From Pseudomonadota bacterium (GTDB lineage Bacteria; Pseudomonadota; Alphaproteobacteria; UBA828), in the NCBI GenBank assembly GCA_027624955.1, contig JAQBTG010000020.1, positions 1 to 61,859 on the forward strand: a stretch of 61,859 nt of DNA, given 5' to 3'. Shown here one piece after another: positions 8,441-17,364 of the stretch. A model generated the notes under the pieces. It ran no database searches. It had not been told where the DNA came from and was given only the letters and a program-made list of their open reading frames with translations. Every line of letters begins with the position of its first letter. Position 1 is the stretch's first letter. Position numbers and translations under genes: made by a program.

Positions 8441-8851
8441 ATGGATGAGCACGGCGGCGGCAGCGGATCGTCAAGCAGAAACGAAAACGAGCTTCAGGCG
8501 CTCGCCTCGCAATTCGTCGATTTGTGGCAACGCCAACTGGAAGTCATGTCCGCCGACCCGGCGTTGAGCGAGATGATGGCGGCATTTGCCAAATTCGGCA
8601 CACAGGCAACCGGTGCGGGCGGCGGCGCGGATGAAAACGGGACTGCAAATGACAGCAGCGGAGACGCAACACCAACCGGAACCGCGACACGGGCCGCGCC
8701 CACTGACGCTGCATCTCGGCAGCGCGGCAGCGAGTTGGATGAGCTCTCTCGCCGTGTTGCCGCATGCGAGAAACGGCTCGCTCAGTTGGAACAAGCAACT
8801 GGCGCCGGAAGCGGAAGCGCTCGCAAGCGCCCTGGCAAATCACGAACCTGA
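8441..8851 (+). CDS. Small helical protein, possible PHA synthase partner
   Basis: A 136-aa protein that I cannot assign to a family. Residues 15-55 form an amphipathic segment (ASQFVDLWQRQLEVM, then DPALSEMMAAFAKF). A low-complexity Gly/Thr/Ala linker follows, then a heptad-like segment (LDELSRRVAACEKRLAQLEQ) and a basic tail. It overlaps the 5' end of the PhaC-like gene by about 110 bases in another frame. Class III and IV PHA synthases need a small helical partner (PhaE or PhaR-type), and the WQRQLEVM plus coiled-coil layout fits such a role. This is inference from position and shape. It is much shorter than typical PhaE. Confidence 0.7.
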   Translation: MDEHGGGSGSSSRNENELQALASQFVDLWQRQLEVMSADPALSEMMAAFAKFGTQATGAGGGADENGTANDSSGDATPTGTATRAAPTDAASRQRGSELDELSRRVAACEKRLAQLEQATGAGSGSARKRPGKSRT

Positions 8852-9926
8852 AGCCCTCGCTGGAGCAATAAACGGCGAAATTCAGCGCCGCATGGCGGAT
8901 TTTCTCGCCGGTATCGAAGGTTATCGCCAACACCCTTATCGCCGTGGACTAGAGTCGGCCAGCGACGCGCCTGGCGTGCTGTGGCACCAGGGTTCGAGCC
9001 GCTTATTGGACTATGGCACCGGCGGCACCGGCGGCTCCGGCGCGGTAGACAGCCGCGCGCCGACCGTGGTGTTCGTGCCCTCGCTTATAAACCGGGCCTA
9101 TATTCTCGATCTGTCGCGGGATCGCAGCCTCATGCGCTATCTGGCCGCGTCCGGCATACGCCCGATGCTCCTCGATTGGGGTGAGCCGGTTGGTGACGAG
9201 CGTGACTTCGGACTCGACGACTATATTGCCGGGCGGCTCAATGCGGCGCTCGACGCGGCGCTCAGCGCTGCGGGGCAGCCCGTCGTGCTCGCCGGCTATT
9301 GCATGGGCGGCCTGTTGGTCATGCCGGCTGCCCTGGCGAGACCGTCCGATATTTCGTCGCTGGTGCTGATGGCGACGCCGTGGGATTTCCATACCGGCTC
9401 GCAGGGCGACATTATCAATGCCCTCAATCTTCCGCTCGAGACAATCCTCGCCGCTATGGGGGCATTACCGGTCGATGTCATCCAGGCTCTGTTTGCCGCG
9501 TTGGACCCGCTTTTGGCGGCGCGCAAGTTCAGCCATTTCGCCAAGCTTGCGCCGAACTGTGCAGCGGCGCGCAATTTCGTCGCGCTCGAGGACTGGCTGA
9601 ACGATGGCGTTGATCTTTCCGGCGGCGTTGCCCGCGAATGCCTGCTCGGCTGGTACGGCGCAAATGACACGGCGCATGGGCGCTGGCATGTTGCAGGAAA
9701 GGCGATTCACCCACAGCGCTTGGTTCAGTCGGTGCTGAATATTGTGCCGCGGCGCGACCGCATCGTACCACCCGAATCGGCGGAGCCTTTGAGCGCGCTC
9801 ATACCATCAGTGGAAACCTGGCGCCCGGCGCTCGGCCATATCGGCATGATCGCGAGTCCACGCGCCAAACGCGGCTTGTGGCGCCCGCTCGCCGCGTGGA
9901 TCAAAGCGCACCCATCACGACATTAG
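8739..9926 (+). CDS. PHA synthase-like alpha/beta hydrolase (PhaC family)
   Basis: A 395-aa alpha/beta-hydrolase-fold protein of the PhaC type, which polymerises 3-hydroxyacyl-CoA into polyester. The lipase-like box is GYCMGG with a cysteine nucleophile (Cys188), as in PHA synthases rather than serine hydrolases. The predicted partners are Asp340 in RRDRIVPPES and His367 in LGHIGMIAS. The segment NRAYILDLSRDRSL followed by LLDWGEP resembles class III/IV PhaC, and the short length fits those classes, which need a second subunit. The start is uncertain: ATG 8739 and ATG 8892 are both possible. The family-like text QRRMADFLAGIEGYRQHPYRR favours a start upstream of 8892. Two phaB genes follow. 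Confidence 0.8.
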   Translation: MSSLAVLPHARNGSLSWNKQLAPEAEALASALANHEPEALAGAINGEIQRRMADFLAGIEGYRQHPYRRGLESASDAPGVLWHQGSSRLLDYGTGGTGGSGAVDSRAPTVVFVPSLINRAYILDLSRDRSLMRYLAASGIRPMLLDWGEPVGDERDFGLDDYIAGRLNAALDAALSAAGQPVVLAGYCMGGLLVMPAALARPSDISSLVLMATPWDFHTGSQGDIINALNLPLETILAAMGALPVDVIQALFAALDPLLAARKFSHFAKLAPNCAAARNFVALEDWLNDGVDLSGGVARECLLGWYGANDTAHGRWHVAGKAIHPQRLVQSVLNIVPRRDRIVPPESAEPLSALIPSVETWRPALGHIGMIASPRAKRGLWRPLAAWIKAHPSRH

Positions 9927-10009
9927 AGCCAAGGCCCGGCCGGCATTGGCTTGCATTCGACCGCCCGGCACGCCATATCTGTCGGCGAAAATTCTAACAG
10001 GAGCTAGAC

Positions 10010-10732
10010 ATGGCAAGAGTCGCGGTCGTCACCGGCGGCACACGCGGAATCGGCGCGGCAATTTCAATCGCGCTACAAGATGAAGGCTATCGGGTGGCCG
10101 CGGTTTACGCGCGCGACGATGCGGCGGCCGAGGCGTTCCATAAAAAAAGCGGCGTCGCGGTCTATAAATGGGATGTCGGCGATTTCCAACAATGCCAGAA
10201 CGGCGTCGCCCGCATCGCAACAGAAATCGGCGCGGTCGAAATCCTCGTCAACAATGCCGGAATCACGCGCGACGCCACCCTGCAACGGATGGCGCAAGAA
10301 CAATGGCAAGACGTTCTCGACACCAATCTCGGTTCCTGTTTCAACATGTGCCGTTCAGTCATCGAATCCATGCGCGCCCGCAAGTTTGGCAGAATCGTCA
10401 ATATCGGTTCGATCAACGGCCAGGCCGGGCAATATGGCCAAGTTAATTATGCCGCCGCCAAATCGGGCATTCACGGCTTTACCAAGGCGTTGGCGCAAGA
10501 AGGCGCCAGGGCTGGCATTACCGTCAACGCGGTGGCGCCCGGATATGTCGATACCGACATGGTGCGCGCGGTGCCGGAGAACGTGCTGGAAAAGATCGTT
10601 GCCAGCATTCCGGTCGGCCGGCTCGGCCGCGCCGGCGATATCGCGCGCACGGTAAAATTCCTGGTCGCCGATGACGCCGACTTCATCACCGGTTCGACGA
10701 TTTCGGTGAATGGCGGCCACCACATGTATTAG
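10010..10732 (+). CDS. phaB: Acetoacetyl-CoA reductase PhaB, copy 1
   Basis: A 240-aa short-chain dehydrogenase that reduces acetoacetyl-CoA to (R)-3-hydroxybutyryl-CoA with NADPH, the monomer-making step for PHB. The cofactor motif is TGGTRGIG (8-15), the catalytic triad is Ser134, Tyr147 and Lys151, and NNAG lies at 81-84. The motif YKWDVGDF and the C-terminal SVNGGHHMY ending are typical of PhaB. A strong AGGAGC site precedes ATG 10010. It sits 83 bases after the PhaC-like gene. A second, clearly related copy begins 52 bases downstream. Confidence 0.93.
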   Translation: MARVAVVTGGTRGIGAAISIALQDEGYRVAAVYARDDAAAEAFHKKSGVAVYKWDVGDFQQCQNGVARIATEIGAVEILVNNAGITRDATLQRMAQEQWQDVLDTNLGSCFNMCRSVIESMRARKFGRIVNIGSINGQAGQYGQVNYAAAKSGIHGFTKALAQEGARAGITVNAVAPGYVDTDMVRAVPENVLEKIVASIPVGRLGRAGDIARTVKFLVADDADFITGSTISVNGGHHMY

Positions 10733-10784
10733 CGGCCGGACACCGGCCCGCCCCCACGAAACGAAATTGAATGAGGATGAAATT

Positions 10785-11507
10785 ATGCCGCGCTTGGCAT
10801 TGATCACCGGTGGAACCAGGGGAATCGGGGCGGGCATCGCCCGATCCCTAAAGAATGCGGGCTACCGGGTGGTGGTGAATTATCACAGCGCCGACGCGGT
10901 CGCCGAGAGTTTCGCCGCGGAAAGCGGTATCCCGGTGTTCAAGTGGGATGTCGGCGATTTCGCCGCGTGCCGTGCGGGCGTGGACGAGGTGCGCAGCGCG
11001 CACGGGCCGGTCGATATATTGATCAATAATGCCGGCACGGTGTCGGACAGTAAATTCGAGAACATGGATGAGGCGCAGTGGCACCGCGTGGTGCGCGTCA
11101 ATTTGGATTCAGTGTTTCATATGAGCCAGCAGGTCTATTCGGGCATGATGGCGCAGAAATGGGGCCGCATCGTCAATATCGGTTCAATGAATGGGCAGGC
11201 TGGCCAGCTCAACCAAGTCAATTACGTCGCTGCCAAGGCGGGCATGCATGGATTCACCAAAGCGCTCGCGCTGGAAGGCGCCAAACACGGCATCACGGTC
11301 AATACCATCGCGCCGGGTTATGTCGATACCTATCTCATGCGCGAGATGCCCGAGCGGATTATGAATAAGATCATTGAAAAATCTCCAATCCACCGGCTCG
11401 GCACGGAAGATGAAATCGGCCATGCGGTGGTCTTTCTAGTCGACGAAAAATCGGCTTGGACGACGGGCTCAACCATCACCCTGAACGGCGGCACCCACAT
11501 GTATTGA
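10785..11507 (+). CDS. phaB: Acetoacetyl-CoA reductase PhaB, copy 2
   Basis: A second 240-aa PhaB-type reductase, the same length as its neighbour and collinear with it: TGGTRGIG at 8-15, Ser134, Tyr147 and Lys151 at identical positions, and a C-terminal LNGGTHMY. Many surface positions differ (for example VNYHSADAV versus AVYARDDAA), so this is an old tandem duplication and not a recent copy. ATG 10785 follows GAGGATG; an upstream in-frame ATG at 10710 would overlap copy 1 and is unlikely. The two copies may differ in cofactor or chain-length preference, or be expressed differently; the sequence alone does not say. Confidence 0.92.
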   Translation: MPRLALITGGTRGIGAGIARSLKNAGYRVVVNYHSADAVAESFAAESGIPVFKWDVGDFAACRAGVDEVRSAHGPVDILINNAGTVSDSKFENMDEAQWHRVVRVNLDSVFHMSQQVYSGMMAQKWGRIVNIGSMNGQAGQLNQVNYVAAKAGMHGFTKALALEGAKHGITVNTIAPGYVDTYLMREMPERIMNKIIEKSPIHRLGTEDEIGHAVVFLVDEKSAWTTGSTITLNGGTHMY

Positions 11508-11529
11508 GCGCCGGCGCCAAGACCGTCTT

Positions 11530-11967
11530 TCAGCCGGAAGGCTCCCAGGCGGGCGGCGCCAGCTCGAAGCCGGAGAATTCGAATGCCGGCGAGACCGTGC
11601 AGCCGACCAGCGTCCAATCACCAAGGGTGGCGGCGCTTTGCCAGACGCCCTTAGGCACGATCGCTTGCGGGCGCTCGCCTGCGGCCAAATCCGCGCCGAG
11701 GCGGACCTGCTCGGTCGTGCCCGTACCGGTGCTCAGGGAAAGCGCCAGGCCGGCGCCGCCGTAGTAATGCCAGATCTCTGCCGCATCGACGTGGTGCCAA
11801 TGCGAGCGCTCGCCGGCGCCCAGCAAATAATAGATTGCCGAGCCGGCGCCGCGTTCCCCTTGCGGCACTTGGTCGCGCCAAGTTTCGCGGTAATGCCCAC
11901 CTTCTGGGTGCGGCGCAAGCGCCAGCATTTCAATAACTTCTTGCGCTGAAACTCTCAAAACCTTCAA
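11530..11967 (-). CDS. Cupin-5 (DUF985) domain protein
   Basis: A 145-aa single-domain cupin of the DUF985 family. The opening LALAPHPEGGHYRETWRD and the metal-binding-like cluster SHWHHVDAAEIWHYYGG, followed by GVWQSA and TVSPAFEFSGFELA, are hallmarks of this family. The biochemical role is not established as far as I know; a sugar- or metabolite-binding role is usually guessed. It is convergent with phaB copy 2 and divergent from a methyltransferase gene. Nothing in the context ties it to PHA metabolism. Confidence 0.88.
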   Translation of the reverse strand: MKVLRVSAQEVIEMLALAPHPEGGHYRETWRDQVPQGERGAGSAIYYLLGAGERSHWHHVDAAEIWHYYGGAGLALSLSTGTGTTEQVRLGADLAAGERPQAIVPKGVWQSAATLGDWTLVGCTVSPAFEFSGFELAPPAWEPSG

Positions 11968-12050
11968 CTCCCACGAATCCGTAATCGACCAACTCTATGG
12001 GCCTTAAAATAGCACGATACCAGAGCGCGATTCGTCCGCACTTAGCGTGT

Positions 12051-12056
12051 TATAAT
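12051..12056 (+). promoter_or_regulatory. -10 element TATAAT, possible leaderless start
   Basis: A perfect TATAAT lies only 8 bases before ATG 12065 of the methyltransferase gene. Transcription would start about at the ATG itself, and no Shine-Dalgarno sequence is visible. This predicts a leaderless mRNA. The -35 element is unclear (TTCGTC lies 14 bases upstream, shorter than ideal). Confidence 0.45.
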
Positions 12057-12064
12057 CCGGCCTT

Positions 12065-12835
12065 ATGCGCCCTCATGTTCTCGAGCTAAAAGAATTTTAC
12101 GCGACGCGGCGCGGCCAGAACGCGCGCCGCGTTATTCGCCACGCCATTCGTGCCATGTGGCCGACGCTCGCCGGCGAAGCTCTGCTCGGCTTGGGCTTCG
12201 CCACACCCTGTCTTGGCATTTACCGCGAAGAGGCGGAGCGTGTGGTGGCGCTGATGCCGGCCAGCCAGGGCGTTATTGCCTGGCCGCGCGAGGCAAATCG
12301 TTTGGTCGCGGTGGCGGAAGAATCCGAATTGCCTCTGGCCGACAATTCGATGGATCGAATCCTGTTGCTTCATGCGCTCGAACTGAGCGAGGAGCTTCAT
12401 CCGATGATGGACGAAGTTTGGCGGGTGCTTCGTCCGCACGGTCGCTTGCTGGCGGTGGTTCCCAACCGGCGCGGGTTGTGGGCGAGAATGGAGCGCACGC
12501 CGTTTGGACACGGCCACCCGTTTACCGGCGGGCAACTGACGCGCCTGTTACGCGATCATGGCTTCGTTCCGCTGCGGCAAAAAATGACGCTTTACGTGCC
12601 GCCCAGTCGCTCGCGCCTGGTGCTGAGAACGTCCGGCTTGTGGCTAAAGCTGGGGCAGCGTCTCGCCAGGCCGTTCGGTGGCGTGCTGCTGATCGAAGCC
12701 GAAAAGGAAATATACGCAGCTCGGCCCGTGGGCAGACGTGCGCGGCGGAGAACCGGGGTCCGGATGCGCGCCAGTGCGGTGCCCGCCAGCGCCCGAAATG
12801 CTCGAACGCCGGGCGGCTGTATGGATATTAATTAA
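12065..12835 (+). CDS. Class I SAM-dependent methyltransferase-like protein
   Basis: A 256-aa protein of the methyltransferase type 11 fold. The SAM-binding glycine motif is weak (LLGLGFATP, about 40-48), but the post-I and motif II/III regions are recognisable: ESELPLADNSMDRILLLHALE, then MMDEVWRVLRPHGRLLAVVPNR. The C-terminal 50 residues are Arg/Ala rich and probably disordered. In related genomes, as I recall, such a gene lies beside a glyoxalase-II gene, which is absent here. The substrate is unknown. A TATAAT box just before the ATG suggests leaderless expression. It is convergent with metW. Confidence 0.8.
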   Translation: MRPHVLELKEFYATRRGQNARRVIRHAIRAMWPTLAGEALLGLGFATPCLGIYREEAERVVALMPASQGVIAWPREANRLVAVAEESELPLADNSMDRILLLHALELSEELHPMMDEVWRVLRPHGRLLAVVPNRRGLWARMERTPFGHGHPFTGGQLTRLLRDHGFVPLRQKMTLYVPPSRSRLVLRTSGLWLKLGQRLARPFGGVLLIEAEKEIYAARPVGRRARRRTGVRMRASAVPASARNARTPGGCMDIN

Positions 12836-12840
12836 TAGCG

Positions 12841-13476
12841 CTAGCGTTTCATCGACAGAAGAAAGACCGCCTGCTCGCCAAACAAGTTGGCGAACGCCCC
12901 GGTGCCATGAAAGCGGTTCGCCCGGCCTCTGGCGTCGAGTTGCGCGCGGCGCTCGATAACGATGCCGAGCGTTCGGCACAACATCACGAAATCACGAATG
13001 GTGCAGGGGTGTAAATTGGGTGTGTCGAACCATTCTGTGGCGCGCGCGCCCATGTCCGGTATGCGGCCACTGAACAGTAAGTGCAGGCGGTGGCGCCAAA
13101 ACCCCGAATTGGGAATCGAGACGATGGCGCGCCGCCCGACGCGCAGCAGTTCGAGCAGGATCTCGCGCGGCTGGTGAAGCGCCGGGAGAGTCAGGCTGAG
13201 AATGACATAGTCAAAAGCGCCGTCGGGATAGTGATAAAGATCGGTTTCGGCGTTGCCCTGAATGACCGAAAGGCCGCGGCTGACGCAGGCTGCCACGCCT
13301 TCTTGGCTAATCTCCACCCCGCGGCCGTCGACATCTTTCTCCCGGCTCAACAGCTCCAACAGCAAGCCGTCACCGCAGCCGACATCGAGAACGCGGGTGC
13401 CAGGCGCTACCATTTCGGCGATAAGCGCAAGGTCTGGGCGATCTATTCCGGCGGCAAAGCTCCGTGACTTGGTCAT
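12841..13476 (-). CDS. metW: Methionine biosynthesis protein MetW
   Basis: A 211-aa methyltransferase-fold protein of the MetW family. Motif I is VLDVGCGDG (29-37), followed by [17 protein letters not shown] and [24 protein letters not shown] is the MetW signature. MetW is encoded with MetX in many proteobacteria and is thought to act with it in acyl-homoserine formation. Here its start overlaps the metX stop in an ATGA arrangement (13473-13476), which implies translational coupling and a joint function. It may not act as a methyltransferase despite the fold. Confidence 0.93.
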   Translation of the reverse strand: MTKSRSFAAGIDRPDLALIAEMVAPGTRVLDVGCGDGLLLELLSREKDVDGRGVEISQEGVAACVSRGLSVIQGNAETDLYHYPDGAFDYVILSLTLPALHQPREILLELLRVGRRAIVSIPNSGFWRHRLHLLFSGRIPDMGARATEWFDTPNLHPCTIRDFVMLCRTLGIVIERRAQLDARGRANRFHGTGAFANLFGEQAVFLLSMKR

Positions 13477-14648
13477 TTACTCTTCAGGCCGCGCAGCTTT
13501 GCCGCGCCACTGAGAAAGCCGCCCAAAGTTTCAAACATTTTCGGCTCATCCAGAAGAAACGCGTCATGGCCTTTGTCGCTTTCAATCTCCACGAAGCTGA
13601 CATTGGCGGCGACCGCGTTGAGCGCCCGTACTACGTCCCGGCTTTCCGACGTCGGGTAAAGCCAATCGCTGGTAAAGGAGATCAAGCAGAACCGCGATTC
13701 AACGCCCTGGAACGCATTGGCGAGAATACCGCCATGCTCAGCCGCAAGATCGAAATAATCCATTGCCCGGGTAATGTAGAGATAGGAATTGGCATCAAAG
13801 CGTTCAACGAAACTGATTCCTTGATGGCGCAAATAGCTCTCGACCTGAAAATCCGCATCGAAGCCATAGCTGACCTTCGACCGGTCCTGCAGAGCACGGC
13901 CAAATTTGCGGTGCAGCGCGGCCTCGGACAGATAGGTGATATGTCCCGCCATGCGCGCCACGGCAAGGCCACGCACCGGAAAACTATCGCCGGCGAGGTA
14001 GCCGCCCTCGGACCATTCCGGATCGGCCATGATCGCTTGCCTGCCGACCTCGTGAAAGGCGATATTCTGCGCTGAGTGTCGCGCCGCCGCGGCGATCGGA
14101 ATGGCGGTAAAACAGCGCTGGGGATGGCTCACTGCCCATTGCAACACCTGCATGCCGCCCATGGAGCCGCCGATAACGCTGAACAGCTGATCGATTTCGA
14201 GATAATCGAGCAGCATCGCTTGCGCCTCGACCATGTCCTTGATGGTGATGACCGGAAACTCCAGACCGTAGCTTTTACCCGTCTTGGGATTTATTTCCTG
14301 CGGCCCGGCGGTTCCCATGCAGCCGCCCAGCACATTGGCGCAGATCACATAATAACGCTCCGTATCGAGCGTCTTTCCTGGGCCAACCATGTGCTCCCAC
14401 CAGCCACTGCGCCCGCTGGTCGGATGCGGCCCGAGAACGAATTGATCACCGGTCAAGGCATGACAGACGAGAATCGCGTTGGATTTATCGGCGTTGAGGG
14501 CGCCGTACGTTTGATAGGCCGTAGAAAACGGCCCGAGCTCGCCCTCTGAATCCAGACGCAACGGCTTGTCCCGCCCGAGTTCCACGCGGAACCCGTCGGG
14601 CGAGTTAGCTGGCTCGAATTCCATCGCGTTAGACTGGCGATCCGTCAT
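13473..14648 (-). CDS. metX: Homoserine O-acyltransferase MetX
   Basis: A 391-aa alpha/beta-hydrolase-fold enzyme that acylates homoserine, the first committed step to methionine. The nucleophile elbow GGSMGGMQ contains Ser162; the predicted acid and base are Asp327 ([10 protein letters not shown]) and His360 (KGHDAF). The segment [22 protein letters not shown] is family-typical. Annotation usually says O-acetyltransferase, but some proteobacterial MetX enzymes use succinyl-CoA, so the acyl donor is open. It forms an operon with metW. I looked for a SAM riboswitch in the 178 bases upstream and saw none of the hallmarks. Confidence 0.93.
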   Translation of the reverse strand: MTDRQSNAMEFEPANSPDGFRVELGRDKPLRLDSEGELGPFSTAYQTYGALNADKSNAILVCHALTGDQFVLGPHPTSGRSGWWEHMVGPGKTLDTERYYVICANVLGGCMGTAGPQEINPKTGKSYGLEFPVITIKDMVEAQAMLLDYLEIDQLFSVIGGSMGGMQVLQWAVSHPQRCFTAIPIAAAARHSAQNIAFHEVGRQAIMADPEWSEGGYLAGDSFPVRGLAVARMAGHITYLSEAALHRKFGRALQDRSKVSYGFDADFQVESYLRHQGISFVERFDANSYLYITRAMDYFDLAAEHGGILANAFQGVESRFCLISFTSDWLYPTSESRDVVRALNAVAANVSFVEIESDKGHDAFLLDEPKMFETLGGFLSGAAKLRGLKSK

Positions 14649-14826
14649 TTTGCCGTATTCTGTTGCCGATTTGGAGTGTTTCCGCCACGGCCGGGATATT
14701 GCGCTCCGCTATCCCATTCGCCAACAAGAAATAATCCCCGTACCAGAGCCAGATACCTTGTCGCGGATGAGGAACCGGCTGCCGCGCGGGTTTGGTGAGC
14801 GGCAGGGGCGGTGGTAGCGTATCGCC

Positions 14827-15219
14827 ATGTTCGGCTTTTCAGCAATATTTGGACGCTCACGCGAGGTGCGGCGGCTTGACGATGCCCTGCGCGCGACCGG
14901 CCTGCATCCTGCCCTCGTGCCGGATGCGGTGAAGATTGCGACGCTCAAATTGCTCACAGAAGCGGGCTACGGGTCGAGCCCCGATCCCACGGCCTGCGCG
15001 CTGGCGGCGGAAATGCTTACCTATTGCATCCTAGGAGACCAGGGATTTCATGAGGAAAAGGGGCGGAGCGCAGCGCGGCTCCTCGAAGCGCGCTTGGAGG
15101 CAGCGCTCGAAGTCGGGGATAGTCTGGATGCCCGCCTTATCTTGCTTGCACTTCATGCCGGGATTACCCAAGGTTCTCTCATTGATCGGTACGACCTCAG
15201 CGCCGGGGGCACATCCTGA
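14827..15219 (+). CDS. Conserved-looking hypothetical protein (130 aa)
   Basis: I do not recognise this protein. It is predicted to be all-helical: residues 15-50 (RRLDDALRATGLHPALVPDAVKI and on), 60-85 (ALAAEMLTYCILGDQGF) and 85-120 (RLLEARLEAALEVGDSLDARLILLALHAG). There is no signal peptide, transmembrane segment or cysteine cluster. It is divergent from metX and lies 94 bases before the chorismate mutase gene in the same direction, so it may share a transcript with the aromatic amino-acid operon. Codon use looks like that of its neighbours. Confidence 0.75.
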   Translation: MFGFSAIFGRSREVRRLDDALRATGLHPALVPDAVKIATLKLLTEAGYGSSPDPTACALAAEMLTYCILGDQGFHEEKGRSAARLLEARLEAALEVGDSLDARLILLALHAGITQGSLIDRYDLSAGGTS

Positions 15220-15313
15220 GCCGGCGACACTGCGTCGCTTTCAATGTTTTCTTTGATTTTGTTTCCCGCTTGGACTACCACTTCTTCTTTCCAATTCATC
15301 GCCGCGCGGACTT

Positions 15314-16210
15314 ATGGCCGATTCGAAAAAGAGGGAGCCTTCCCTCAATTCTCTTCGCCGCCAGATCGATAAGATCGATGATCGTATCCACGATCTTCTG
15401 ATGCGCCGCATCGATGTGGCGCACAATATCGGCGAAGAGAAAAGCCAATCACGGGGGGTGCCCTATCGCCCGGCGCGCGAGGCGCAAATCATGCGCCGCC
15501 TAGCCGCGCGCCATGAGGGTCGTTTTCCGTTCCCCGTAGCGGTGCGTATTTGGCGCGAGATCATCTCGGCCTCTCTCGGCGTCGAGGGTAAATTCGTGGT
15601 CTCTGTCTATGTGCCAGCGCCGCTCGAAACCGGCCTTGCCTATCTTAACTTGGCGCGAGCGTATTTTGGCGCCGAGACTCCGCTGCTGCAGGCGCAAACC
15701 GAGGCCGGTGTTCTCCGGGCGGTGCGCGACGGCAAGGCATCGGTGGGGGTATTACCGATGACGTCCGATACGCACACCATGCGCGCGTCCGCCGAGCCAT
15801 GGTGGTATACGCTGACTGTCGGCGGCAGCCAGCGGCCGCGCATCGTTGCCGCTCTGCCTTGGCTGTTGCGCGGCGTTGCCGGAAACGACGATACCCGCGC
15901 CATGGCGATCGCCCGCGTGATACCGGAAGCCTCGGGCGAAGATATTTCCCTCATCGCATTTGAATCAACGGAAAACATCAGCCGCGATCGCATACGCAAG
16001 GAAGCGGAGGGCGCCGGCCTATCGCTTGACTGGGCAGCGACTTGGACGCAAGACGATCAACCCACACGTTGGCAGCTCGCGGAAATCGACGGTTTTATCG
16101 CGGATACCGACCCCCGCCTCACCAGTTTGCTCAGCACCCTTGAGAACGAGGTGACACGGTTCGTGAATTTGGGCTGCTTTGCCAAACCAGTCAACGTGAC
16201 GGAGATCTAG
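15314..16210 (+). CDS. Chorismate mutase with C-terminal PDT-like region
   Basis: A 298-aa protein. Residues about 10-95 form an AroQ-type chorismate mutase: SLNSLRRQIDKIDDRIHDLL, then RRIDVAHNIGEEK and YRPAREAQIMRRL with the conserved Arg/Lys/Glu residues, and a closing WREIISASL. This converts chorismate to prephenate. The remaining 200 residues resemble the periplasmic-binding-like fold of prephenate dehydratase (DGKASVGVLPMTSD) but lack the clear TRF and ESRP motifs of PheA, so dehydratase activity is doubtful; this C-terminal part may be regulatory. It leads an operon with hisC and the tyrA-type gene. Confidence 0.88.
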   Translation: MADSKKREPSLNSLRRQIDKIDDRIHDLLMRRIDVAHNIGEEKSQSRGVPYRPAREAQIMRRLAARHEGRFPFPVAVRIWREIISASLGVEGKFVVSVYVPAPLETGLAYLNLARAYFGAETPLLQAQTEAGVLRAVRDGKASVGVLPMTSDTHTMRASAEPWWYTLTVGGSQRPRIVAALPWLLRGVAGNDDTRAMAIARVIPEASGEDISLIAFESTENISRDRIRKEAEGAGLSLDWAATWTQDDQPTRWQLAEIDGFIADTDPRLTSLLSTLENEVTRFVNLGCFAKPVNVTEI

Positions 16211-16260
16211 CAGCAAGCGCGCGCCTGCCGACGCAAACAATTTGCCATGAATGACATGCC

Positions 16261-17361
16261 ATGAATACGCGAACATCACATCTGACGCCACGGCCCGGAA
16301 TCATGGAAATTTCACCCTATGTGGGCGGACGATCCACGCTCGACGGTGGTCAAAACGTCATTCGCTTGGCGTCCAACGAATCGGCGCTCGGCCCGAGCCC
16401 GCGCGCCGTGGCCGCGTATGAAGCGCTTGGCGATTCATTGCATCGCTATCCTGACGGCGGCGCTGGTGATCTACGCGATGCGCTCGGCGCCCTCAACGGC
16501 CTGGACCCGGCACGTATTGTGTGCGGCACCGGCTCCGATGAAATATTGCAATTGCTGACCAAAGCCTATGCCGGCCCAGGCGATGAAGTCCTGTACAGCC
16601 GGCACGGCTTTCTCGTTTATGCGCTCGCCGCGCGCGCGGCTGGTGCCACGCCGGTGGCTGCGCCGGAGACTGATTTGCGGGCCGACGTCGATTCCCTGCT
16701 CGAGCATGTCACCGGGAAAACCCGGGTTCTTTTTCTCGCCAACCCGAACAACCCGACAGGCAGCTATCTCTCAAAAGCGGAGTTGCGCCGATTGTGGCGT
16801 GGGCTGCCGGAAAATATTCTTCTCGTTATCGATTCGGCGTACGCGGAATATGTGACGGCCGCCGACTATGAGGCCGGCGCGGAACTGGTCGATGCCGCTA
16901 AGAATGTGGTCATGACGCGGACCTTCTCGAAAATTTATGGTTTGGCGGCGCTTCGCCTTGGCTGGTGCTATGCCGGCGAAGAAGTGATCGATGTGATGAA
17001 CCGCGTGCGCGGCCCGTTCAACGTCACCGCCCCAGCCCTTGCCGCCGGCCTGGCCGCGGTGCAAGACCAGGACCATATCGATACGGCGCGGCGCCGCAAC
17101 GACAAATGGCTCAAGCGGCTTGTCCCGGAGTTACAGAACATCGGCATCGCGGTTTTACCGAGCGTGTGCAATTTTCTGCTGCTGCGCTTTCCCGAAGGCG
17201 GGAGTCACGATTCGAAAGCGGCAGATAGTTTTCTGACCACCCGCGGTATTCTTGCCCGCAATGTCGATACTTATCATTTGCCCGATTGCCTGCGCGTCAG
17301 TATTGGACGGGACGACGAGATGGACGCACTGCTTTTGGCGCTCAAGGAATTCATGGCGTAA
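16261..17361 (+). CDS. hisC: Histidinol-phosphate aminotransferase
   Basis: A 366-aa fold-type I PLP enzyme. The PLP lysine is Lys224 in TFSKIYGLAALRLGW. Other family marks are RLASNESALGPSP near the N-terminus, ANPNNPTGSYL and the final LRVSIGRDDEMDALL. It transaminates imidazole acetol phosphate in histidine synthesis. Between a chorismate mutase and a prephenate/arogenate dehydrogenase it may also transaminate prephenate or aromatic keto acids, as known for some HisC-family enzymes. The gap to the next gene is 3 bases, so the two are co-translated. Confidence 0.93.
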   Translation: MNTRTSHLTPRPGIMEISPYVGGRSTLDGGQNVIRLASNESALGPSPRAVAAYEALGDSLHRYPDGGAGDLRDALGALNGLDPARIVCGTGSDEILQLLTKAYAGPGDEVLYSRHGFLVYALAARAAGATPVAAPETDLRADVDSLLEHVTGKTRVLFLANPNNPTGSYLSKAELRRLWRGLPENILLVIDSAYAEYVTAADYEAGAELVDAAKNVVMTRTFSKIYGLAALRLGWCYAGEEVIDVMNRVRGPFNVTAPALAAGLAAVQDQDHIDTARRRNDKWLKRLVPELQNIGIAVLPSVCNFLLLRFPEGGSHDSKAADSFLTTRGILARNVDTYHLPDCLRVSIGRDDEMDALLLALKEFMA

Positions 17362-17364
17362 ATC

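Noticed and set aside
14649-14826. SAM-II type riboswitch before metX
   Set aside because: None of the conserved core sequence or pseudoknot partners could be recognised in these 178 bases.
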